From: Neospora caninum Liverpool
Lineage: Eukaryota > Apicomplexa > Conoidasida > Eucoccidiorida > Sarcocystidae
Length of the DNA stretch: 64,000 bases
Direction of reading: 5' to 3'
Assembly (NCBI RefSeq): GCF_000208865.1
Contig: NC_018392.1
Span: 2,562,793 to 2,626,792 of the forward strand
The position numbers and the translations under genes were made by a program. Under the pieces are notes generated by a model. It saw nothing but the letters and a program-made list of their open reading frames with translations. It was not told where the DNA came from and searched no databases. Each line of letters begins with the position of its first letter. Positions within the stretch are counted from its first letter, which is position 1. Below, piece by piece: positions 54,632 through 64,000 of the stretch.

Positions 54632-57600
54632 CTACCTCGACCAACTCGGCTGCTGGTCTCCGCCGCCGCGCCTGGACCCGCCGCCCCGAGGCCTCCCCGC
54701 GCCTCCACGGGCGCCGCCGGCCCCGAAGCGCCGCTCGCCCTGACCGGCCCCAGCAGCCGCGCCTGTCTGCACCCCCGCCGCGGGCCCGGGGCCTCCGGGC
54801 CCCTTCTTCTTCTTGCCGGCGTCGATCCACTGGCCGCCTCCGTCGGCGCCAGTCTCGCCTTCCTTCTGGCCCGACGCTGAGCCCGCAAAGACGCCGTTCT
54901 CGTTCGCGCCCTCGCCGCGAGCGTAGCGGGGACGCTGGAAGCGGCTCTCTTCCTCGCCGAAGGCACCCTGGTCTCCCTTGGGTCCGTAGAACTCGCCGCG
55001 ACCGTTCGGGGCCTTCCCCGCGTTCCAGCCGCCCCGGCCCCCGCGACCCCCGCGGGCTCCGCCTCCACGGGGACCGCCGGATCCCTGCTGGCGAGCAAAG
55101 TCCAGGCGCATCTGGAAGAAAAGAAGAGGGCACACGCGGAAGCATGCAAAGCGATGCGGAGAGTATTGTGGCTGACCCATCAACAAGCAGGGGGGAACCT
55201 ACCTTCCCCCGTTAGAACGCACCAAGTGCATGCACGAGGTGTATAGGAACAGGAAAAAAGGGTACGAGTCCTCCGCGTCCCATGTACGGAAAGAACAAAC
55301 GTCTTCAGGTCGTTTCACGCTGGAGGTTCCCTTTCAAAAACACTGTCCCGTCTCCACGTGTGCCTCAGGACTGAGAGAGTCTCTTCACGCACCTGTCGTC
55401 CGCGCACGTATAGCCCTTGCTGCATGAGGTACTCGGCACTCTGGCGGCAGTCGAGCTCAATGAACCAGCCGAAGGTGCGTCCGCTCGCGGGTTTTCGGAT
55501 TTCCACTGCCTGGCCCTCGTTGAATTTCTTCAGCTGATCTGCAACTGCCTTCTTGAGTTCGTCCACCGAGAACTCCGGCGGCATTTCAGAAAGCACAACC
55601 AGCTTCTTGGCGCCCGCGGGTGGCCCGTCGCCTCGCGCGGGACCTTCGGCTCCAGCCTCGCCCCCCTGGGCACCTGGAGACGCCTGGGCAGCGCCCGAAC
55701 GCGAGCTCGTCCGGCCCTCCTCCTGCGCGCCGGCGCGTCCGTTGCTGGCCGCGGAGCCGGTAGAGCGCGTCGCCGGGACGGCAAAACCCTTCTGAAAACA
55801 CACGCGCCCGGAAGGAAGTTCGCAATCGGGCCACGTGGGAAGCGGTCAGCAGACGGTCGCGAATCACACGCGAGACTGCCCTAAAGAGCGGCCCATCGGC
55901 CACACGCGCAAACCCAGGGTGGCAAAACGTGGCGGAAGCGACAAACACGGGGTGCGAAAGCAACGACTTACGGGTCCGCCTGCCGTGCGCTGCGCGTTCT
56001 GCACGACCTTGAACGCAAAACTCTTCGGATCGTAGTTGAACTGCTCAGCGTGCTGTTGCGCGTCGGCCTTCTGTGCCTGCTGCTTGGTTTCGCCGGGGCG
56101 GGGCCAGTCTGTAAGCACGAACAGGAGACGCCGTTTCACTCTTCTGCCAAACAGGCGGACGCAGCGCTTCATATCCGCTCCACATGCACGACGCTTCGAT
56201 TTCTGTCCCTCGTCTCTACCTGTGACACGCTCACGTGACCCACGGATACGCCTGGCCTCCCCCCGCTCGCTGTACCGTCATTTCTGGAGGCCGCACCCAT
56301 GCATGCACCGTCCTCACTAACTCTCCACCTCGCAGCCAATGGCCGCCCGCTTTCCGCTGCGAGCGAGATTTCCTGCAACTGATGCCTGAGACCTACTCGC
56401 GTCCGGGGCCGATGCTTCGGGGCTCGGCGCGTCCTCGCGCTTCCATTGGCGTTTGGGCGCGGGTTTTTGCGGCGCCAGAAACTGGTTCTCCGCCTCTGCG
56501 GACGGCGCGCTGTTGCTCTTCGCCTCCTCGGCGCCGGCCTCCTTCTTCCCTTCGCCCGCTGCTTTGCGCGCCTCATCCCCCGTCTCTTGTGTCTCCGCGG
56601 TCGTGGGGACGGCAGGCGTCAGGGGCACCACGCGGGGGCTCGCAGGCGCGTCGCCGGAGCCCACGCGAGGCGAGCCAACGGCGTTCGGCGCACGGGGACT
56701 GCCGGCCGCCGAGCCTCGAGGGCTGCTTTGCTCTGGGGCGAGGGTCTGCGTCGCGGCATGTGCTTCCACGCGCGCGGTCGCAGCGGTCGGCGACCGCACC
56801 GCTTGCTGGAAACCCGCCGTGGGCGCCTCAGACACCCGAGATCGAGCGCTTGGCGACGAAGGCAACGCCGCTTCCCTCGCTCCGTTCTGAACCTCCTCAA
56901 CGGCCGCGTCGAGGTAACAGAAGATCTCGTTTGTCACGTACCAACCCTGAAAAGGAGAGAGACCGCGGCTGACATTTGAGCTTAACCTACGAAAACGTGT
57001 AGCCTCGCCTTCACACACTCGCGAAAACTTTTTTGAAAACCCCCCCCCCCCCCCCCCCCCCCCACACGAGAATCTACAGCTGAGTTGCGTGTTGAGCACA
57101 TCCCACTGGGGCTCTGTTCAACAAGAGAGGTGTCCCTGCACAACCCCCGCGAAGCGGCATTTCGCCCGTCGACGTTCCCTTATCTTCCTCAGAGGGGTGG
57201 TCTGTGTCTTCTCCGTTGTCCAACAGACTTACGTTTCGCGGGGCCTTTTGCTTCGCGAGGAAGACCGTTTGCGCGAACTCTCTCTCCGGGCCCTCGTCTG
57301 CATGCTTCAGGCGGCCAGCGACGAGAATCAGCATCCCTCCGTCCTTGTTCTCCTGTGCGTCGATGAAACGCACTCGGCAAGTGGTCCTCTCGAAACGACC
57401 TCTCTCAAAGGCCCGGTAAATCTCCCGCTGGCCCATCGCCCTGACGTCCGTATGGTGGGGCGCGCTGTGAGGCACCGTGCCGTCGCGGTCCGTCGTTCGG
57501 ATCATCTGCGTCGAAGCCGCAACACATCCACGTCGGCACATTACCACACACTCTCTGTCTGTCTGCATTGTCACTGACGCGAGGTCCACTTCACCGCTAC

Positions 57601-58976
57601 TCCCAGGCCCCCTCGAGCGATGTGTGTGCGTCCCCAAACGCAGGCCCCGTTCCAGGAAAGCAACCGTCTGCGGATGCAGCAAATGCGGGGGCCGCGACGC
57701 CCGAGGCACTTGCCCGTTCCTGCATGCGTCCCCCCACATCTCGCTGCTTGCCTGGAAGTCTACGCATGCAGGTGGCGGCCGCCTGGTTCCCCTTCGACTT
57801 ACTTGGGAGTCAAAGTCGTAGAATCGGTGCAGGTCGAGCGGGGTGTCGTGCAGCATGTAGTAGTACTGGTAGACGAAGGAGTGCGCCACCTCCATCGGCG
57901 TCAACATCCGAGGCTTGGCCGCATGCGCGCCGTGGTCCGTCTCGGGGCCTTGTGCCACACTCGAGCTGACCTGAGCCGCCCCGAGCGGCGCTCCCTGCGC
58001 GTCCATCATTAGCGGCGCGCTCGGGCCCGACCCCGCGGCTGGGGCTCCACCGGCCGCCCCTTGGGAGGGGAACATGAACGTCGAAGTGGAGCCTTGCTGG
58101 GCCAGGAGCGACGCGTCCGGAGCCGTGGCGGTCGGCGTGGCCTGGCGCGAGAGAGGCAAGAGTCGAGACATATGCAGAACTTTAAAAAATGGAATCATCT
58201 GTGCACATGAGGATCCAGGGGACCCGCCAAGGCTAGGCCCTGAGCGCCTGGGCAAGTGGAACGGAGACAGGTTCTCACGGGGCAGGCTAGGAGGAGACCT
58301 GGCAGGCCGAGCACACAAACAGGAACGCGGCCAAAAGCACACGGCCGACGCAGAGCAAAAATTGGGCGGGCACAGCGCACACAGACGCTTCTCTCGCAAG
58401 ATACAAAAAGCCCGAGAACAACCCCAGAACGCGGATGCCCATCGACACCGATGGACAACGCATACACCAGACGCGCACTTCTTCGGGAGTCAGCAAAAAG
58501 AGGCTGCTTCGGGTGGAAGTCGCGCTGTCGCATGCGGCGCTCCGGCTCTGGTCAACGAGGAAACGCGCCGTTTTTCCCTGAGTGAACACTGTTTTCTGTG
58601 AACTTACGAGTGTCGATGCCGCGGACATGGCCGTGGCGGCGTTCGGTTGCGAGTAGGCGTGTGGATGGTGACCCTGTTGCAGCTGTTGCGCAGACTGCGC
58701 AGAGTGTTGCGAGTAGTTTCCTGCGTTCGTGAAGCCTTGGTATTGTTGGTGCGGCGGAGGAGGCAAGGGCGGCTGTTGCAGATGCTGGAGCTGCATTTGC
58801 TGCTGGAGATGATGGGGTTGGCCGTAGCCGCCGCGGCCGCCAGAGGATGGGTGAAGCCCGGAGGTTCCGCCGTACGTGTGGGGGCCGGAAAACGCTGTGT
58901 TCTGTGCGCTGTGGTGAAATCCTCCTCCCGATGAGGCCGGTGCCCCGGCAGCAGGGTGGACGGAGTACACAGACAT
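54632..58976 (-). CDS. G3BP-like RNA-binding protein: NTF2 domain, RRM and RGG tail, 7 exons
   Basis: Exons 58976-58608, 58141-57803, 57505-57233, 56946-56322, 56108-55972, 55791-55393 and 55111-54632 give 873 residues with consistent phases. The N-terminus (1-185) is Gln/Pro/Gly-rich. An NTF2-like domain follows (about 190-345; VAHSFVYQYYYMLHDTPLDLHRFY, cut here for length, through GWYVTNEIFCYLD). A long disordered Ala/Ser/Pro region with SPR motifs spans about 346-535. The PKSFAFKVV segment recalls the SWA motif that G3BP and related proteins carry before the RRM. The RRM spans about 643-720 (LVVLSEMP ... FGWFIELDC). The tail is an RGG/Gly-rich domain typical of RNA binding. This domain order is that of G3BP stress-granule nucleators, which act in the cytoplasm on mRNA. 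The exon 4 donor (GAGA|GTTAGT) is the least certain join. Confidence 0.88.
57040..57063. repeat. Run of 24 C in intron 3 of the G3BP-like gene
   Basis: A homopolymer of 24 C on the plus strand, G on the sense strand, lies in the intron between 57233 and 56946, about 95 bases upstream of the exon 4 acceptor. It is a likely site of length error in sequencing and of strain polymorphism. Confidence 0.9.
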
Positions 58977-61900
58977 TTTAGACGAGGTAAGACAACGGTA
59001 TACGGAGGCAAACCGGCGCCGCCAGCACAGAGACCGACTTCCAAAGGCGGTTCACGGGAGCGAGGCAGCGGTTGCGCGAAAAACCGGAAAATCACACGGG
59101 GGGACGGGGGGCGTGCGGAAACCAGCAAAGGTGCGGTGAAGACGACGGGTTGTGGAAAAAAAACGGCGGGGTGGCTGGAAACGTTCAACCGCGCGAGTAC
59201 GTGGAGAGGATCGAAATACAATACCGGGGGCAACGGACACACCGAGTCGCGGGCGCTGGGGGGCAGACCGCAGTTTTTTCAGCGGAAGGGGGACGGGAAT
59301 GTGGGAACAAAAAAAGACTCGACAACGAAGACTCTGCACGAAAAAGAGGTACGTGGAAACGAGGAAGTCAAGAATTCTCCACAGAAAAAGCTGAACGAGG
59401 CGAACGCGATATTTGTGCGCAGAGAAAGGAAAACGAACCCACACAGGCAGGCGGGAGACTCAGCGCGGAAGAAACCGCCGGACGGAGAGACTTTTTCCGC
59501 TGAAAATGCAGGCCTGCGAACAATTCTTTGCGGAGAGGGTGATTTTCTGAAGCAGGAATGGAGCACTACCACGCAGGAGAAAAGGCAGGAAAAAGGCGCA
59601 CTGAACTTGCGGCCTGCACAACTCACTCGGGGGAACACGACGCGACGAAATCGTGGTTCATATTAGACGGGGTGTTGCACGAGCGACCCAGACGATGCGC
59701 CAAAGAAAAGAAAAACGCGCGCAAAAAAGAAAACAGAGCGGCTACGGAACTCCCGAAAAAAATGCAGACAAAAAGGACGAGGTCCGCGAAGCAGGGGAAA
59801 GACAGAGGGACGAAACTAGGCGCTTCTTGTGTGGACGAGGGAAACTGCAGGCGCACGCAGCGTACAGCGCCGCGCTCGTGTGGACTACACCCCAAAAAGG
59901 AGGGGCAGAGAAACGCTGACGAAAAGGCCGGTTTACGAGAGAGTGGGTAAACAGGGGAAACACCACCTGCGGAGATATCGAGGGGCCACAGTTTCGCGAA
60001 AAGGACTCCCACCTGGCAACCCCCGCCTCCCGCGAACGCAAAGGTCTGCGCTCGCCCGTTGACACACTGTCGCACTCTTTTTGTGGCCGGAACCGTGAGG
60101 ATCTGCAAGCAGGAAATGTATTCGCGACGCACACCCCGAAAACTGTGTGGAAATGAACAAACTCCGCGCATTTCTTCGAGCGACCATTTCAACCGAAGAA
60201 AGCACAAGCATCCCCCCCCCCCCCCCCCCGCCTCCGGGCTGACGGCCGCCTTCTCGGCTGCGCACGCGCGTTTCCTGAGAAAAAATCGCGAGTCCTTTCA
60301 GAGGAAATATCGCGGGTTCTTCTTCTCAGAACCCGCCTGCGTGTCGGGGAAAACCGAGCAGCGTACCCATGTCACGGCCAGGCACTTGCGTCGAGGTCTG
60401 CCGTTTTAGGTTGGCAAGATGAAACACAGCAGCGCACAGGAAAGGCACGTGTCACATACACCCCAGATCCAGGGCATACGCGAGGCGACCAAAGGGGCGA
60501 CAACCCAGAATTTCGGAAAGTGGAAATTCTTCGGGCCACCTCACATTTCGAAACATGCCGTAGGCCGCGTTCGCACAACTCTTACAACACAGGACTGCGC
60601 GGCTGCTTCCCGCCCATAGGAAGGCTTCCAACTCCTGGTTGGCCGAACTCATATTTCGCAGGCAAATGGGCCAGGTCCACGCTACGTTGACTGCGGAGTG
60701 CTGGATAAACGCGGAGCCGAACTCACGTCGGTTTCCGGTTTAGAGTTGATCGTGCACACTGTCGCAGGAGTTCAGGTTTGCAAACATATTCATCGAAGAT
60801 ATATATATATATATATATAGTTATATGAGCGTGTACGAACACACACGCACACCAACTGCGCGGAGTTCATGAATCGGACGGGTCGCGGGAAGAAGCAACA
60901 GTTCCAAAGAGTGTTTGTCGATACGACAAGAAAGCGTCCACCAGCCGCTGACCGCTGCGCGTGGAGGCGTGTGATCTCGCGGATAGAGGAACGAGCGTTT
61001 GCCTCTGACAACCGTTCTCTCGCGCCTCGCTGCTTTCTGTGGCTACCACGAGCGCTGTGAATCTACTGCGTCTAGCAATGACGGCAGCGGAATCACCACT
61101 GAAAACTACAGAATGGCCGCAATGCTCTCAAAGCGTAGATGATTGAGAGAAGTTGACTACGCTGATGCCGCTTGGCTGCAACAAGCTGTCAATGTGCAAC
61201 GGAGGCATGAACGCATCCTGTCCGTAAACATGTCTTAGGCGGGAAATTCGAAATGCAGAAGGGATATCGGCGAGGCTGGCATCTTCGACCGTTGCATTCT
61301 AGGACAGCAAACACCGACGTCGACAACCCCTGAAATCTAACACGGGGCAGAACGCTCATGTGACCAAGTATTGTGGAGGAAAAGCACAAATTGGAGGGAG
61401 GCTCTTTGTACAGCATCAGGCAGCTCTCGCAAAGACAACGCGGGAGACCAGCGTCGTTGCACTTCATTTGCTCACCTGGTGTACGCTCACCGTGTTCCAC
61501 TCCCTTTAGCAGCGCTGGAACTTGGAGTGAACAATGTAAACATCTTTGAACACCATTCCTGGCTGTGGCGTCCCTCACTGCGTTTCCTCAGTAGGGCTGT
61601 GCCCTAGAACACCTAGTTGGATTCTGGATCCAACAGGTGTCTCCGAGGTCTGGTGTGTCACGTTGCCGTGTGGGCTCCCCAGTTTCTTGTTCCGGGTGCC
61701 GACACAGGTTGCAGATAAGAGCGTGGCCTAGCCGGTGTGGAATTGCCTTGCCAACTACTGCCCCGCTAACAAGGTTCATCGCGCTAGAGTTTCACCTTCT
61801 GTTCCGGTGCACAGGTCAACGTGCAGTGCGGGCGAAATGACTGAAAGGAGTCCCAAGGGAGGTGACGGAGTTGTGTTCCGCAGCAGTTTCGTGCACCGCT

Positions 61901-64000
61901 TCCCGTATCTCGTATGAGGAAACGTGGAACCATGGAATGGCACAAGGGAGAGTAATGCAGCACAGCTCAGAATGGAGGTCACCAGCAGACCAAGGAAGTG
62001 CCCCGTGCCGGAGGGAGACAGGACACGCGGAGAACTCAGCGAACGGTCGATCGCTGGATGGTCCCTAATCTTCAACGATAAGGGAACTTCACAGTGTGAT
62101 GTCTCCAGGAGGATGGACTGTGTGCCTCCGGAGCGAATCCTAGAACGGAAGTTTAGGAAACGCTGGCCGGTCCCTGTGGCGAAACACTAACGCTTTTTTC
62201 ACGTTCAGATTCCGTAACACTGTAGATTCCTTTGCCTTCTACAGCCCCCCCTTCCTAGGGGTTCCTCGTTTTTCTGCGTCGTCCTGGACTAGCGCCTCCC
62301 TCCTGTTGCTGTGTTTCCTTCCTTGCTCGCGATTTCGGTAGAGCTTGCTGTTTTCTTCTGTGAAAAAACCACTCTGTCTGCCGACCAAAAAAAACACTGA
62401 AACAGACACTCACTAAAACCGCGCAATCTGACGTTCCAGTGCTCGCAACGAACCCGTTCTTTTCGGAAACCAAAAGCCTAGTTGGCCACGGGAGCCTGCG
62501 CCTCTTCAAATTGAGACCCTGAGTTGCCTCGAATCCACATGCGACTTCCGGTGCCTTACAAAAACCCTACAGTGTCCCGGTTTCTCGTGCCATGGTCTTT
62601 TTCGTCCAGACACCCTACGAAGTCACTACGTTTTGTGTGCGTTGGACATTCATGTTCTTCTGCCGGAGAGGCTTACGCGGCAAATCTGTAGCTGAGCTGA
62701 GGTTCTTGGCGTAGTTGTGGAGCGTGATAACTACTTTTTTGACTCTTGGACACATACATACGAACTCTGGGGGCCAGTGCTGGCCGACGAACAACAGCGG
62801 CGCGGGCGGAAGCCCTCGAGTCGCTCTCTTGTTCTTGGTCCGCAGCCTATGATGCGTCGGACGCAGGTGAAACCGAGGGATTCGTGTAGAACAAGGGATA
62901 AGACGATTCCGTTTGTGCAGAAAAGGGTGAACCCGAGCAGAAGTGGAAAACCCACTGAAGCCGGCAGCATGACACACAGGGACAGGGCCATTCGGACGTA
63001 TATAAGCGTACCATCTGAGGATGCGAATCTTCAAACCCAAGGTTGCACTCCCGTCAAGACAAAGTGGGGACAGAAACCTGAGAACACAGAACAAGGAAAA
63101 ACACGTCGCGAACCCCGGGAGTGCACTTGACCCCCTTGCGACTATCACGATGACGGCCGGGCGATCGCCATCGACAGCAATGCGCAAACCTGTCTCTTCC
63201 AAAACCACGCGCTTGGCAAAGGACTTTCCGGAAACTCTTCTGAGACTGAATGGAAGGTCTGCGTGAGTGCGGGTCGGAATCTATCGGGGGAAAAACCTTC
63301 CTGAACCTGTTGGATCGAACAGGACACAGGGTTCACCAGCGGCAAGACACACGCTGAGCCTCCCTCCTCGGTGTTGCGCAAAGACGTTGTTTTTCAGCTG
63401 TTTGAAACGATACGTGTCCGATGGGCTCTTCTTTGTCGGAAGGCCCTTTCCCCTTTCCATCCACCGAACCGTTAGTGGTCTCGCCATCTGTTCCTCTCAT
63501 TTCGTTTCCTCACCTCCTTCGTTTCATGCGTGCCGTCGATTCCGTGCACACAGCGACGGCAATTTCGACACGTTTCTTCGCTCTCCTCTCGAAAAATCAC
63601 CATGCAGCCCGCCGCGACCCTGCGTCTGGGACACTTTTCTGTTTTCTTTTCCGTGCTCGCTTCTGCCACGCGCGTCAGAGAATCTTTCCTCCGTTCTTTC
63701 CGACGCCCTTGCTTCGTCTCTGGCGACCCTCTCCTCGGCATGTGCTCCCTTGAGAGGACCAGCATCACGAACCGATCCGCCCGCCACAAGGCGAATGGGT
63801 TTACTTCATCTTGACGAGACACTGGACTGGAAAGAGGCGTCCAAACGGGCGACGACTTCCTGGATCCTTCGCATTCCCTGGATCTATAATACCCCATCGG
63901 GACGGGGGCGTAAGGATCTAACCACCGCTGTTTTTTGTGTATACAGGGATACGTTTTGTATCGACTCCCATGAAATGTCAATGCGTTTTCTTAGTTTAGT
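58977..64000. other. 5 kb 3'-end region, no supported gene
   Basis: The first kilobase or so is the likely promoter and leader of the G3BP-like gene; its sense strand is C/T-rich. A run of 18 C lies at 60212-60229 and a TA repeat at 60799-60819. From 61000 to 62600 frames are short. Weak coding hints include an ATG-started minus-strand frame at 62731-62991 with a hydrophobic N-terminus and a minus-strand frame at 63472-63981 that has no ATG at its start and could be an exon of a gene continuing past the window. Neither is convincing. Confidence 0.4.
60799..60819. repeat. (TA)n microsatellite
   Basis: A perfect 21-bp AT run in intergenic DNA upstream of the G3BP-like gene. Confidence 0.88.

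Noticed and set aside
62615..63208. 197-codon minus-strand frame and its overlapping hydrophobic frame at 62731-62991
   Set aside because: Three frames are open here on two strands and none has a recognisable domain. The hydrophobic N-terminus alone is not enough.

Overview
The window reads as nuclear DNA of a coccidian apicomplexan, most likely Toxoplasma gondii or a close sarcocystid such as Hammondia or Neospora. The grounds are many short exons with GT/AG introns, long pyrimidine-rich 5' leaders, TA and TATATG microsatellites, a surface protein resembling the SRS family, small secreted proteins of the kind these parasites export, and a scrap of mitochondrial cytochrome b in the nuclear sequence. 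Species assignment is an inference. No search was run. All gene models were built by hand from splice sites, reading-frame phase and recalled family alignments.

Layout, left to right. A single-exon SRS-like GPI-anchored surface protein lies on the minus strand (2254-2985). After 5 kb of repeat-bearing intergenic DNA comes a 16-exon long-chain acyl-CoA synthetase on the minus strand (about 8221-16183) with an N-myristoylation-type start. A gene-poor stretch with a mitochondrial DNA insertion (near 19270) precedes a single-exon HAD (Cof-type) phosphatase on the plus strand (20429-21571). MCM5, a replicative helicase subunit, follows on the plus strand in 19 exons (24190-33242). Next are two minus-strand genes for secreted proteins: a 1017-residue protein with a proline/alanine repeat region and a GPI-like tail (35254-39589), and a 153-residue acidic helical protein of dense-granule type (44858-46282). 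Prohibitin 1 (47705-50445, plus) and a G3BP-like NTF2/RRM/RGG RNA-binding protein (54632-58976, minus) complete the recognisable genes. The last 5 kb shows only weak open frames.

The genes do not form an operon or a pathway. They mix housekeeping functions (replication, lipid activation, mitochondrial scaffold, RNA granules) with parasite-specific secreted and surface proteins. The least explained gene is the 1017-residue secreted protein, which I could not assign to any family. I saw no convincing tRNA, rRNA, CRISPR array or complete transposon.
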